NCBI GenBank assembly: GCA_016872775.1
Contig: VGZA01000035.1
Location: 1-62,499 of the forward strand
Direction: 5' to 3'
DNA length: 62,499 nucleotides
Origin: Planctomycetota bacterium
GTDB taxonomy: Bacteria; Planctomycetota; Planctomycetia; Pirellulales; Pirellulaceae
The notes under the pieces were generated by a model. That model ran no database searches, was not told where the DNA came from, and saw only the letters and a list, made by a program, of their open reading frames with translations. Shown one piece after another: positions 45,528 through 57,522 of this stretch. Made by a program: the position numbers and the translations under genes. Position 1 is the first letter of the stretch, and every line of letters starts with the position of its first letter.

Positions 45528-46331
45528 CTAACCACGGAACGCGTGTTCGGGGGCAGGGAAATCACCCGAACGGACATCGTCGCGAAATCGGCATGCCGCG
45601 TCGACGATCACCGATTTGAGGTCCGCGTACTGTTTGACGAAGCGAGGCACGTAACCGCTTGTGAGCCCCAGCAGGTCGTTGATCACCAGGACTTGTCCGT
45701 CGCAGCCGTTTCCCGCTCCGATCCCGATAGTTGGGATGCGGAGCATCGCGGTGATTTCCTGGGCAATCGTGCCGGGAATACACTCCAGCACAATTCCGAA
45801 CGCGCCGGCGTCCTGCGCGGCGCGGGCGTCGATCAGCAGTTGCTCGCGATCGCGCTGCACCTTGTATCCACCCATCGTATGGACACTTTGCGGTCGCAGG
45901 CCCACATGTGCCATCACCGGGATGCCGGCGGCGACCAGGCCGGAGATGACCTGCGATTGTTCGGCGCCGCCTTCAAGTTTCACGGCCTGGCAGTGCGTTT
46001 CCTTCAAGATCCGCCCCGCGTTTTCGATCGCTTTGTGGACTCCCAGGTGATTGGTCGGGAAAGGCATATCGACGATCACCAATGCCCGCTCAACCGCGCG
46101 ACCCACCATTTCGGCATGGTAGATGATCTCATCCAGGGTTACCGGAAGCGTCGTGTCGTGACCTTGTACGACCATCGACATGCTGTCGCCGACCAGGATC
46201 GCTTCGATTTCCGCCGAATCGAGTATCTTGGCCATGGTGTGATCATACGCGGTCAACACCGATATTTTTTTGCCGGCTGCCTTGAACGCCCCGAATTCGG
46301 GAACGGTGATCCGCGGTCGATGCATGGACAT
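45528..46331 (-). CDS. panB: 3-methyl-2-oxobutanoate hydroxymethyltransferase (PanB)
   Basis: PanB adds a hydroxymethyl group from methylene-tetrahydrofolate to ketoisovalerate, the first step to pantothenate and coenzyme A. The fold is a TIM barrel of 267 residues. Conserved parts are ISVLTAYDHTMAKILD, the metal site VGDSMSMVVQGHDTT, VDMPFPTNHLG, AVKLEGG, MAHVGLRPQSVHTMGGYKVQ and CIPGTIAQEIT with IPTIGIGAG. Both ATG 46331 and ATG 46325 are possible; the GTG further upstream has no support. No other pantothenate gene is nearby. It follows no gene within 160 bp, so it has its own promoter. Confidence 0.95.
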   Translation of the reverse strand: MSMHRPRITVPEFGAFKAAGKKISVLTAYDHTMAKILDSAEIEAILVGDSMSMVVQGHDTTLPVTLDEIIYHAEMVGRAVERALVIVDMPFPTNHLGVHKAIENAGRILKETHCQAVKLEGGAEQSQVISGLVAAGIPVMAHVGLRPQSVHTMGGYKVQRDREQLLIDARAAQDAGAFGIVLECIPGTIAQEITAMLRIPTIGIGAGNGCDGQVLVINDLLGLTSGYVPRFVKQYADLKSVIVDAACRFRDDVRSGDFPAPEHAFRG

Positions 46332-46522
46332 TCCGGCATTCTTACCATCGGCTCGCTGGGCCACAAGCCACCTAAAGCGAATCGTTCCTTTCTGGATTTA
46401 CGGACGCCGTTAGGATATTCTGGCGGGGTGGGCCGGAATTGCGATCGGCGTGGGCCGAGTTGCGACGGCAATTCGAAAAACCGCCAGGTCGCCAATCGGC
46501 CAAGTCGCAGAGGATCTTGAGT

Positions 46523-47353
46523 ATGTCGACAGCGAAAGTGGGGATCGGCCTGTTGCTGCTCTTTGCATTCCTGGCCATCAGCGTGGTACCGGTCCGGGGG
46601 CAGGCAACCAAGAAAAAAGGTGCACCCAAAGCAAATCCCGCCGCGCAGGAAGGGGAAGGCAAAGTCGAGTTGGAAGCGACGCAGGGGACGGGGAAGATTA
46701 CCGAAATCACCCAGGAGGGGTTAATCCGCGTGATCGGTCCGGGTGGCGGCAATTGGCTGATCCGCGTCGATCCGAAGGCCCGGGAAGTCCAGTACCTCGC
46801 CAAAGCGGAGCTATCCTGGCTGCAGCCGGGAGCCTACGTGCGCTTCTCAACGCACCTGGACAAAAAAGGAAAAGCGATCGATCCAGTATCGACCGCGACG
46901 GTCCTCTCGCCCCGACCTGAATTTCCGCCAGGCGTTGTGGTCGAAGTAACCGCGGGTGGTCTCGATACGGGCGGGCTATTCAGCGACGCCCCCGAATCAC
47001 CACCGAAAAAAAAGGAGGCCAAGAAAAAGAAAGCGGAACCGATTAACGATGATCTTTCCTATCTGGTCACCGGCCGTATTGCGCAGATTCGCGACGGCAA
47101 GTTCACGATCCAAGCCGATTCGTATACTATTTCAGGACAATTCGCAGCCACGGCCAAGATCGCGGTCGAGCTCAACGAATTGCAGGGCAAGGTGGGTGAT
47201 ACCGTTGAGTTCAAAGGGCGGAAATACCCGAACAGCCCGAATACACTGGCAAGCGAAATTAAGGTAACAGCCGCCGAACCGCTCAAGGCAGACGAATCGA
47301 AGCGGAAAGGAAAGAGCAAGGGACGGGACACGGCACCCGGCTCCGATCCTTGA
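46523..47353 (+). CDS. Secreted Lys-rich protein of unknown function, upstream of ABC genes
   Basis: A 276-residue exported protein. The ATG at 46523 gives a signal MSTAKVGIGLLLLFAFLAIS cleaved near VRGQ. The mature protein has an Ala/Lys/Gly-rich start, a repeated beta-barrel-like motif (GTGKITEITQEGLIRV; LSYLVTGRIAQIRDGKFTIQ), a Lys-rich linker (KKKEAKKKKAE) and a Lys/Ser-rich tail. The two T-G-x-I-x-x-I repeats suggest two small OB- or barrel-type domains. The downstream ABC ATPase begins two bases after its stop, so it is the first gene of the exporter operon. It could be an accessory or a cargo of that transporter, but nothing decides between these. Confidence 0.72.
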   Translation: MSTAKVGIGLLLLFAFLAISVVPVRGQATKKKGAPKANPAAQEGEGKVELEATQGTGKITEITQEGLIRVIGPGGGNWLIRVDPKAREVQYLAKAELSWLQPGAYVRFSTHLDKKGKAIDPVSTATVLSPRPEFPPGVVVEVTAGGLDTGGLFSDAPESPPKKKEAKKKKAEPINDDLSYLVTGRIAQIRDGKFTIQADSYTISGQFAATAKIAVELNELQGKVGDTVEFKGRKYPNSPNTLASEIKVTAAEPLKADESKRKGKSKGRDTAPGSDP

Positions 47354-47355
47354 GA

Positions 47356-48288
47356 ATGGCACCGCTTATCGAACTTCAAGATGTCACCAAGTACTATCGC
47401 AAGTACTGCGCGCTGCGAAACGTGACGGCAGCCATACCGGCCGGTGTCACCGGCCTGCTGGGACCGAATGGCGCCGGCAAATCGACGCTGATCAAGGTTT
47501 TGCTCGGCCTGGTCAAGTTATCGTCCGGGTCGGCCAAGGTATTGGGACATTCTTTGCCCCGCGAACGATTCTCGATTCGGTCCAAGATCGGCTTCATGCC
47601 GGAAGATGACTGTTATTTCGCCGGTTTGAGCGGTGTGGAATCGGTGCGGTTTCTCGCACGGCTCTCGGGCATTCCGTCCTGCGAAGCGCTGCGTCGCGCT
47701 CATGAGATCCTGGACTTCTGCGACATGGGGCAGGAGCGGTACCGGGACGTCGAGACCTATTCGACGGGAATGCGGCAGAAGGTTAAATTCGCGGCGTCGA
47801 TGGTTCACGATCCGGTGTTGTTGATTCTCGACGAGCCGACCGCCGGCCTGGATCCCGAGGAACGCGATCGGATGCTGACGCGAATCAAGTCCCTCTCCCA
47901 TGACGCCGGAAAGTCGATTCTGATCTCCACCCATATTCTGCCTGACGTGCAGGCAACCTGCGATCATGTGGCGGTGATGGCCGAAGGGCAGATCCGACTG
48001 CTGGAACGCCTGGATCTGCTCAGCCGCCCGTCGGAGCCCGCGATGCAGCTCCGCACGCTGGGAGGCAGTGACGCGCTGCTGGCGGTGATCCAGCGGGCCG
48101 GCTATGCAGCGACGGTCGACGAGATGGGGATGGTCACGGTCCGCGCGGCGGACGAGCGATTCCTTGCTCGGATCTGGGATTGGGCCCGCGAAGCGAATGT
48201 GACGCTCAAATCGCTGACTCCGGCGCAAAACTCGCTGGAGCAGATTTTTCTTGCCTGCGTACGGGAGGCCAGTCGTGCCGGTATTTGA
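47356..48288 (+). CDS. ABC transporter ATP-binding protein (first pair)
   Basis: A 310-residue ABC-2-type ATPase. Walker A is GPNGAGKST, the signature is YSTGMRQK and Walker B is LLILDEPTAGLDP, followed by ISTHILPDVQATCDH with the switch His. The start MAPLIELQDVTKYY is the normal family N-terminus; the ATG at 47356 is used rather than the TTG just before it. The C-terminal about 80 residues (MQLRTLGGSDALLAVIQRAG) form the extra domain of exporter ATPases of the YxlF/NatA kind. It overlaps the permease gene by 14 bp, so the two subunits are coupled. Substrate unknown. Confidence 0.93.
   Translation: MAPLIELQDVTKYYRKYCALRNVTAAIPAGVTGLLGPNGAGKSTLIKVLLGLVKLSSGSAKVLGHSLPRERFSIRSKIGFMPEDDCYFAGLSGVESVRFLARLSGIPSCEALRRAHEILDFCDMGQERYRDVETYSTGMRQKVKFAASMVHDPVLLILDEPTAGLDPEERDRMLTRIKSLSHDAGKSILISTHILPDVQATCDHVAVMAEGQIRLLERLDLLSRPSEPAMQLRTLGGSDALLAVIQRAGYAATVDEMGMVTVRAADERFLARIWDWAREANVTLKSLTPAQNSLEQIFLACVREASRAGI
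48263..48268 (+). promoter_or_regulatory. Ribosome binding site deciding the GTG start at 48275
   Basis: GGGAGG lies six bases before the GTG at 48275, inside the end of the ATPase gene. It favours this start over the TTG 24 bases upstream. Confidence 0.7.
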
Positions 48289-49231
48289 CGTTGGGTTTCG
48301 CGACTGGCGGGGCGAACGCGAGCGTCCCTGGAAGCGGTTCTGGGTGATCGCGTCGACCGGCATTCGATTGGCCTGGAAGAACCAGTGGTTGCGCAGGATG
48401 CTGTTTCTGGCCTGGCTGCCGGCGTTCTACTTCGGCGCGATGTTCTTCTTCTTCGAACGGGCGATGGAGGAGGGTGTGGCCGAGAACGCGGCGCGGATGG
48501 TGATCGGCCGTTTCCCGGACGCGAGGTCGACCGCCGCCCAGGTCCTGCGGGATGGACCGCCCGATCGCCAGCGGGTCTGGTCTTACCTGCTGATGACCCT
48601 GTTCCGTTACCCGCAGGGGATTCTGATGGTGATGCTGGTGGGGCTGATCGCGCCGCCGCTGATCTCGCGCGATCTCCGCACGCGCAGCCACCTGCTCTAT
48701 TTTGCGCGACCGCTCGGCCTGACCGAGTACATATTTGGCAAGGCGTTTGTTGTGGGTGTCTATCTGCTGTTAGTCAGCACACTGCCCGCGTTGACGCTGT
48801 ACATTCTGGGCGTGATGCTGTCCCCGAATATCAGCGTCGTCTACGACACCTGGGATCTGCCGTTACGCATTGCCGCCGCGTCGATGATTGTGATCGTGCC
48901 GACGACCGCCATCGCGCTTTGCTTTTCCTCGCTCACCGAAGAAACCCGTTACGCTTCGTTCGGCTGGTTCGCGATGTGGGTCGTGGGCTGGGTGGCCTAC
49001 ACGAATCTCACGGTGATGGACGCCGGTCGCTTCCGCCGTTCCGCCTTTGACGCTCCCAGCCGCTGGACGTTTGTTTCGCTGTACCACACGCTGGGTGAAG
49101 TGCAGACCTGGGTATTCGGATTTGATGTGGAGTCGGATCGGTTGCGCAACGGCGCGATCATCCTCGGCATCGCCACGGTACTGTCGATCTGCGTGATTTT
49201 CCGCCGAATGTGGCTGCTACAAAGAAAATGA
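48275..49231 (+). CDS. ABC transporter permease (first pair)
   Basis: A 318-residue membrane protein of ABC-2 type with about six helices, for instance LRRMLFLAWLPAFYFGAMFF, GILMVMLVGLIAPPLI, GKAFVVGVYLLLVSTLPALT and YASFGWFAMWVVGWVAY. The cytoplasmic motif SRDLRTRSHLLYFARPLGLT is typical of the coupling region. The GTG start at 48275 is supported by GGGAGG. It is the membrane partner of the ATPase before it. A periplasmic loop between the first two helices has FERAMEEGVAENAARMVIGR. The next gene, a second ATPase, starts 22 bp downstream. Confidence 0.88.
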   Translation: MPVFDVGFRDWRGERERPWKRFWVIASTGIRLAWKNQWLRRMLFLAWLPAFYFGAMFFFFERAMEEGVAENAARMVIGRFPDARSTAAQVLRDGPPDRQRVWSYLLMTLFRYPQGILMVMLVGLIAPPLISRDLRTRSHLLYFARPLGLTEYIFGKAFVVGVYLLLVSTLPALTLYILGVMLSPNISVVYDTWDLPLRIAAASMIVIVPTTAIALCFSSLTEETRYASFGWFAMWVVGWVAYTNLTVMDAGRFRRSAFDAPSRWTFVSLYHTLGEVQTWVFGFDVESDRLRNGAIILGIATVLSICVIFRRMWLLQRK

Positions 49232-49253
49232 CCCGGGGGTATCAGGACGCGTC

Positions 49254-50228
49254 ATGATTGAATTCCGGCATGTGACCAAACTGTACGGGGCGGTAATTGG
49301 TGTCAACGACATCAATCTGGAGCTCCCCCCTGGCGCGTATGGTCTTCTGGGGCCGAACGGTTCCGGCAAAACCACCCTGCTGAACCTGATCACGGGACAG
49401 CTCAACCCGTCCTTGGGCGCGGTGCGCGTCATGGGACGAAGACCGGGCCACGCCGCGTCGTTGCGGCGGCTCGGTTTCTGTCCTGGCTACGAAGGAATGT
49501 ACGCGAATGTCAGCGGATTCGAATGGGTGACTTACCTGCTGGAATTGCACGGGTTTTCCCGCAGTGACGCCCGACGACGCGCCGAACAGTCACTCGAACG
49601 GGTCGGTATGACCGACGCCATGATGCGACCGATCGGCGGCTATTCGCGCGGAATGCGGCAACGCACGAAATTCGCCCAGGCCACTGCGCATGACCCGGAT
49701 CTGCTGATTCTGGACGAACCGTTTAACGGGCTGGACCCTATCGGGCGGCACGACATCGGCGAAATGCTGCGAGGCTGGATCCGGCAAGGCAAGAGCCTGA
49801 TCATTTCCAGTCATATTCTGCATGAGGTCGAAGCAATCACCGGATCGTTCCTGCTGATCTATGGCGGACGATTGCTCGCGTCCGGATCGGCTCAAGAAGT
49901 CCATTCCCTGCTTACCGACGTACCACGCGAAATCACGATCGCCACTTCGTCTCCCCGCGAACTGGCGCAGATCCTGATTGCCGAGCAACTGGTCGAAGGC
50001 ATACGCTGGGAATCGCCGGACTGTATCACCGCTGCGACGCGTCATCCGCTCAACATCTTCCGGCGCTTGCCCGAGTTGATCGCCGAACACTCCATCCGCG
50101 TGACGTCGCTTCGTTCGTCCGACGACTCGCTGCAGTCGATGTTCAATACGCTGCTGAGGCTGCGTCGGGGCGACCGGTTTTCGCGTGCTGCCCGGAGCCA
50201 GCCGGTGGAGGAAGCGGCCCATGAATGA
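49254..50228 (+). CDS. ABC transporter ATP-binding protein (second pair)
   Basis: A 324-residue ABC-2-type ATPase, paralogous to the one at 47356. Walker A is GPNGSGKTT, the signature is YSRGMRQR and Walker B is LLILDEPFNGLDP; SSHILHEVEAITG carries the switch His. The C-terminal exporter domain includes REITIATSSPRELAQILIAE and ends with a basic stretch (LRRGDRFSRAARSQ). It overlaps the following permease gene by eight bases (ATGAATGA), so the two are translationally coupled. Together the two ATPases and two permeases may form one heteromeric exporter or two related ones. Confidence 0.93.
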   Translation: MIEFRHVTKLYGAVIGVNDINLELPPGAYGLLGPNGSGKTTLLNLITGQLNPSLGAVRVMGRRPGHAASLRRLGFCPGYEGMYANVSGFEWVTYLLELHGFSRSDARRRAEQSLERVGMTDAMMRPIGGYSRGMRQRTKFAQATAHDPDLLILDEPFNGLDPIGRHDIGEMLRGWIRQGKSLIISSHILHEVEAITGSFLLIYGGRLLASGSAQEVHSLLTDVPREITIATSSPRELAQILIAEQLVEGIRWESPDCITAATRHPLNIFRRLPELIAEHSIRVTSLRSSDDSLQSMFNTLLRLRRGDRFSRAARSQPVEEAAHE

Positions 50229-51039
50229 CGCGGCGACCCCGACCGATCCGAAACAATCCGAACTGCTGCGGACGGCAAGAGCCGTCGTTGCCTGCTTGCG
50301 GTTCGAATCGCGCCGCAGCCTCTCAATCCCGCGATTGGCGACCTGGTGCCTGCTGGCTCTTTTTCCGGTCGGAATCGTCACCGTATTCCGGTACTTTGGC
50401 GAAATGCCGCGACCTGAGGTCTGGGCGCTGATGCTGTTCCTGCTGATTCCGGAATCGATGTGCCTGCTCGGACTGCTGCTATGGATGGCTCCCCACCTGC
50501 AAAGTGAACTGGATGGCAAGACCTGGCCGTACCTGGCCGTTCGGCCGCACGGCAGGTTGATCGTGTTCCTGGGCAAGTACCTGAACGCCGTCGTCTGGAC
50601 GGCGCTGGCGGGACTCGCAAGCCTGTCGATCTGCATCTACATCGCGGCGCCGCTGATGGTGGACGCGGGTGTCATGTTCCAGACGCTGGCCGCCTTGGTC
50701 GTGCTGTCCAGTATGGGATACGGAGCGCTGTACGCGCTGTTTGGTGTGCTGATACCCAAACGGGCGACGTTGATCGCCGTGGGTTACACACTGACAGGTG
50801 AATTGTTGATCGGAACGCTCCCCGCCGTCGTCAGCGAAATCACCTTCCAATTCCACTTCCGCTGCCTGTTGAGGAACTGGGTCGACTTCACCATCGGCGC
50901 GGACGAAACTCGATTGCTGTTTAGCGAAGCGCCATCCTGGCAGCACCTGGCGATCATCGCCGGAATGATTGTCGGATTTCTCGCGCTGGGAATCTGGCTG
51001 ATCCAGGTCCGCGAATATTCGATTCAGGATGAAGCGTAG
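50221..51039 (+). CDS. ABC transporter permease (second pair)
   Basis: A 272-residue ABC-2-type membrane protein with about six helices, among them LATWCLLALFPVGIVTVF, VWALMLFLLIPESMCLLGLL and WQHLAIIAGMIVGFLALGIW. The ATG at 50221 follows GGAGGAAG. The cytoplasmic segment LDGKTWPYLAVRPHGR corresponds to the coupling motif of the first permease (SRDLRTRSHLLYFARP). It ends the operon; the convergent SpoVR-operon gene ends 37 bp away. Substrate unknown; lipid, drug or peptide export are all possible for this class. Confidence 0.87.
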   Translation: MNDAATPTDPKQSELLRTARAVVACLRFESRRSLSIPRLATWCLLALFPVGIVTVFRYFGEMPRPEVWALMLFLLIPESMCLLGLLLWMAPHLQSELDGKTWPYLAVRPHGRLIVFLGKYLNAVVWTALAGLASLSICIYIAAPLMVDAGVMFQTLAALVVLSSMGYGALYALFGVLIPKRATLIAVGYTLTGELLIGTLPAVVSEITFQFHFRCLLRNWVDFTIGADETRLLFSEAPSWQHLAIIAGMIVGFLALGIWLIQVREYSIQDEA

Positions 51040-51076
51040 ATGGACAACGCCCCGTTTTTGGCGTGACGTGGCGAGG

Positions 51077-51556
51077 CTACGGCACCGCGTCGTGCATATC
51101 GGACGCGAGCCGCGCCAGCACTTCGCGGGTCACGTTGGCGGGGACGCTTTGCCGCGTGTTGGACGGTTGCTTGTTGAAGCGCTGCAGCCCAATCCTGCCT
51201 GCCTGCACGATCAACTCGTAATAGCTGGTTCCCTGATCGCCTTTAGCGGGAGGCATCGACCGCAACTGGATGATACAGGCATCCTTATCGATTTCGATCG
51301 GGCGGATCGGTTCGAGCAGATAGTTCAGTCGGATGGCCAGCGATTCGCCGATCGTCTTGAGTTGATCGATTCCGAGTCCGCGCAGCGCGTCGGAGCTGAC
51401 CTCTAACAGGCGGAACGCGCACCCGATGGAGTCCACTGCCAACAGTTCACAGCGCACGGTGCCTCGATCGGCCGCGATTTCAATCGCGTCGATCGAACCG
51501 GCGGATGGTCCCTGCCTCGCGGTCAATTCCTGGTGAAAACTGCTTTTCAGGTCCAT
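51077..51556 (-). CDS. Hypothetical protein, fourth gene of the PrkA operon
   Basis: A 159-residue, soluble protein, starting 10 bp after the spoVR stop, with AGAGG at about nine bases before its ATG (51556). The first about 120 residues look like a compact alpha/beta domain (IDAIEIAADRGTVRCELLAV; LEVSSDALRGLGIDQLKTIG; IRPIEIDKDACIIQLRSMPP; SYYELIVQAGRIGLQRFNKQ), and the tail has TREVLARLASDMHD. No enzyme motif, membrane helix or signal is visible. I do not recognise the family. Its place directly behind PrkA-DUF444-SpoVR suggests that it works in the same stress-response process. Confidence 0.75.
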   Translation of the reverse strand: MDLKSSFHQELTARQGPSAGSIDAIEIAADRGTVRCELLAVDSIGCAFRLLEVSSDALRGLGIDQLKTIGESLAIRLNYLLEPIRPIEIDKDACIIQLRSMPPAKGDQGTSYYELIVQAGRIGLQRFNKQPSNTRQSVPANVTREVLARLASDMHDAVP

Positions 51557-51566
51557 GGTTATTCCT

Positions 51567-53135
51567 CTAATTCGTGACCAGCACGTCACCCGGCCCCGGC
51601 AAGCGGATCGTTTCTTCAGGACGCGTCAACTGGTGCTCCTTGCCGTCGAACGACACGGTGGCGACTTTGCCTTCCAATGTCGTCTCGATATGTACCGGCC
51701 GCTTCCAGATGCGAAACAGATTGGCGAGCGTGTCCTGGGCGTAGGTCAGCTTGAGTTCCACTCCGGCGAAGCGATGTTCCAGGAACAGCTCGCCCCGGTT
51801 GCGATAATTGCCGTCGCGCACGTAAATGATCGGCCGGCCCAGGTTGGTCAGGTTGAACAGCAGTTGCTTCTTTACTTCCTCGAACTGTTTACTCTCGATT
51901 TCGTAGTACCCCGAGTTGTTGTTGTAGCCGAACTTGAACAGACGGTGCCGGCGGCAGAAGTCGAGCGTGAGGAATTCGTCGATGAACGTCAGATCATTGT
52001 GGATCCGTCGAACTTCGAAGATTTTTTTTCGTCCCAGCCCGGTGTCACGATTCCAGTTTTCACGGGCGACGCGGTCATCACACTGTTCGTATTCCTCGCC
52101 GAAGGCCCCGCGATTCCAGCGATCCTCGATGTCGCGGAACAATTCCACGCCAAGCTTGTACGGGTTCAGCCGCGTGGCGGAGCCCGCCAAGGTGCCCGCG
52201 CAGTGGTCGGCGTAACAGATCAAATCCCGCGGTTCGATGGCATGCCGCGTCATGATGGTACTGTGCCAGTAGGTAGCCCAGCCCTCGTTCATGATCTTGG
52301 TCTGACCCTGAGGCGCAAAGTAGTAGGCCTCGTCGCGAAGGATCGAAAGCACATCCAGCTGCCACGGTTTGAGTGGCGCGTGGTGCATCAGGAACAGCAT
52401 CAGATCGCGTGTCGGTTCCGACGGGAACTGCTGTTGTCGCGATTCGACGATCCGGCGCTGGTCGGCCAGTTCGTCGGCCAGTGCCTGGGGCGGATTGATA
52501 AAGCGATCCATGTACGACTTGGACTGGAAGCGCGTCGCCTGGACACGGTCCTGTTCGGATTCACCGGTGGCCGACTGGAATTCGAACCGACTGTCGTCGT
52601 TCGATCGCTTAATGAATGTCGAGTTGATATCGATCAGGTCTTCGATGCTCAGGCAGGCGTCGATAAATGCCTCGACTTCCTCGACGCCGAAGCGATCCAT
52701 ATAGCGACGAATTCGATTGCCATGATTGGCCATGCCGTCGATCATTTTGCGATTGGTATGTGCGAACCAGGCGTTGTTCTTGAAGAAATCGCAATGCCCG
52801 TAGACGTGGGCCATCACCAGTTTGTGGTCGGTGACACTGTTGCTGGCCAGCAGGTAGGCATAACACGGGTCATTGTTGATCACCAGCTCGTAGATCTTCT
52901 GCAGGCCGTAATGGTAGCCCTTGCTGAGCTGTTCGTATTCCATGCCGAACCGCCAATGCGGATAGCGCGTGGGGAAGCCGCCGTAGGCGGCGATGGCGCT
53001 GAGCTGGTCGGCGTCGACGACCTCGAAGATCGTGGTGAAGAAGTCGAGTCCGTATTGCAGGGCCCACTTCTCCATGTCGGCCTGAATGGCAGCCAGTTCC
53101 GGGGGCAGAGGACGAAAGTGTCGGGCGGCCTTCAT
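51567..53135 (-). CDS. SpoVR-family protein
   Basis: A 522-residue SpoVR-like protein. In Bacillus SpoVR affects spore cortex; in non-sporulating bacteria the YcgB/SpoVR protein goes with PrkA (YeaG) and DUF444 (YeaH) in stress and nitrogen-starvation responses. Family blocks are YGLDFFTTIFEVVDADQLSA, RYPHWRFGMEYEQLSKGYHY, LVMAHVYGHCDFFKNNAWFA and IMNEGWATYWHSTIMTRH, with conserved His and Glu residues that could be metal sites. The start ATG at 53135 lies 10 bp after the DUF444 gene. Biochemical activity is not established for the family. Confidence 0.95.
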   Translation of the reverse strand: MKAARHFRPLPPELAAIQADMEKWALQYGLDFFTTIFEVVDADQLSAIAAYGGFPTRYPHWRFGMEYEQLSKGYHYGLQKIYELVINNDPCYAYLLASNSVTDHKLVMAHVYGHCDFFKNNAWFAHTNRKMIDGMANHGNRIRRYMDRFGVEEVEAFIDACLSIEDLIDINSTFIKRSNDDSRFEFQSATGESEQDRVQATRFQSKSYMDRFINPPQALADELADQRRIVESRQQQFPSEPTRDLMLFLMHHAPLKPWQLDVLSILRDEAYYFAPQGQTKIMNEGWATYWHSTIMTRHAIEPRDLICYADHCAGTLAGSATRLNPYKLGVELFRDIEDRWNRGAFGEEYEQCDDRVARENWNRDTGLGRKKIFEVRRIHNDLTFIDEFLTLDFCRRHRLFKFGYNNNSGYYEIESKQFEEVKKQLLFNLTNLGRPIIYVRDGNYRNRGELFLEHRFAGVELKLTYAQDTLANLFRIWKRPVHIETTLEGKVATVSFDGKEHQLTRPEETIRLPGPGDVLVTN

Positions 53136-53145
53136 AGCGGGGTGC

Positions 53146-54258
<1,113 letters not shown>

Positions 54259-54262
54259 GGCG

Positions 54263-56311
<2,049 letters not shown>

Positions 56312-56949
56312 GGCTCAGGCTCCGGGTAAAGGGAAGCAAACCGCGCATGACGAATCGCCGCCTGGGCTCGGCCCGCGTGGCGATTCAACATGTACACCGA
56401 ACGTTCAAGTCCGTGCGCGAACCGTCGGCTGCACCCCAAGCGCGCAGGACGAAACGCTCCTTTACAGGACGTTTTTGCCGTGGGGGGCCTCGATCCAAAG
56501 CAACTGGAAAGAGTCTTGCGGCGCGACGACTGGCGGACGCACTTGCCGAACGAACTTGAAAAAGAACTTCGTCTCTGGCGAGAAATTCGAAAGTCTGCCG
56601 GACGGTCAAGCCACCTCCGGCACAAGTCAACTGCCGTCAATTCATTACGGCCGTTCAACCTCACCGGTTCAACTGCTGGCGTTCCACCCCGCAGCGGAAG
56701 CGACTTATACCGCCTTAATCAACCTTACTTCGGATTTACGATTCAGGCAATAGAGATTTCCGATCGTGGCACACACGACGATCGTAGCGTAGTTGTCGTC
56801 CACCATAATTCCCCACCAGCCGTGCTAATCCCACTCGATCCGCCGTTATCATCGATCACGTCGACGATCGCGCAATGAACTGGACAGTTAGTCGTGTCGG
56901 TGTGATTCCGCCAGGAGGATCGTCGGAGGCAGCCTGGAATCAGTCCTGC
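56312..56949. other. Gene-free region upstream of prkA
   Basis: About 640 bp that must carry the prkA promoter on the minus strand. Open frames on both strands are arginine/serine-rich and have no family features, so none is called. No strong hairpin was seen. Confidence 0.45.
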
Positions 56950-56975
56950 GGGCTGCTATTACGGGCTGCTATTAC
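56950..56975. repeat. Tandem duplication of a 13-bp unit
   Basis: GGGCTGCTATTAC is present twice without gap, at 56950-56962 and 56963-56975. It lies at the end of the prepilin-like pseudogene and includes the stop codon of its shifted frame. Confidence 0.85.
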
Positions 56976-57309
56976 GGTGCGTCCACACCGCGCTGGACCA
57001 TCGCAGCCGGACCGTCGCCGCCGAGGCGCTTTTCGGCGCGGGACTTGTCGAGCCCATTACCAAGTCGCGGGACCGCGACGCGTTATAGGTGATCGTGCCC
57101 AGGTAATCATTGATTTTCTCACTGAGCTTGGCGGGGTTGGTGGAGCAGAGCAGTTTGCCTGGTTCGCCAGCCCCCGAGTTCACCATGTCGGCGACCCAGC
57201 CGATGGTATCGACCAAACCGTCACGTTTTCCATCGTAGGCGCCGGAACTGAATCGTTCCGCCGGGTCGCGGTCCGCATGCGTGGTCATGCTGAAGAAGAA
57301 CTTGGCGTG
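56972..57309 (-). pseudogene. Remnant of a planctomycete prepilin-like (DUF1559-type) gene
   Basis: A minus-strand fragment reads KFFFSMTTHADRDPAERFSS, then DGKRDGLVDTIGWVADMVNS, GEPGKLLCSTNPAKLSEKIN and DYLGT. To my memory this matches the internal part of planctomycete DUF1559-type proteins (MLCPSNP...SE..ND.LG). A stop codon at 57310-57312 lies directly before it, and the N-terminal pilin-like helix is missing. After about TYNASRSRD the frame departs; a +1 frame continues NGLDKSRAEKRLGGDGPAAM and ends at a stop at 56972, which suggests a frameshift. No start with a ribosome site is present. I call it a decayed gene fragment, with moderate confidence. Confidence 0.55.
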
Positions 57310-57522
57310 TCAATCCGCGCAGCATTCCATGGACGCACGGTGAAGAGTTGGTGAATACGAGCGTATTCCCCGGGAAAAACCGGGTCGATTGCATGGCTGT
57401 CGGGGCCGTGTTACGCTATGACTGTGCTGAGCGATCCAGGCGTCGCGGCGGCGCGGCGTTGAAAGCCGCCGAGTCGGTTCGCTTGAATGGCAGCCGTAAC
57501 ACGTTTCCGAAATCTGTTGAGC

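Noticed and set aside
56390-56878. 162-residue plus-strand ORF upstream of prkA
   Set aside because: Composition is arginine/serine-rich with no motifs; it overlaps the expected prkA promoter region, and both strands are open, as is usual in GC-rich DNA.
57352-57384. Two adjacent small hairpins between the pseudogene and the STAS gene
   Set aside because: Stems of 7 and 5 bp with no known riboswitch pattern or T-run; not enough to call a regulatory RNA.
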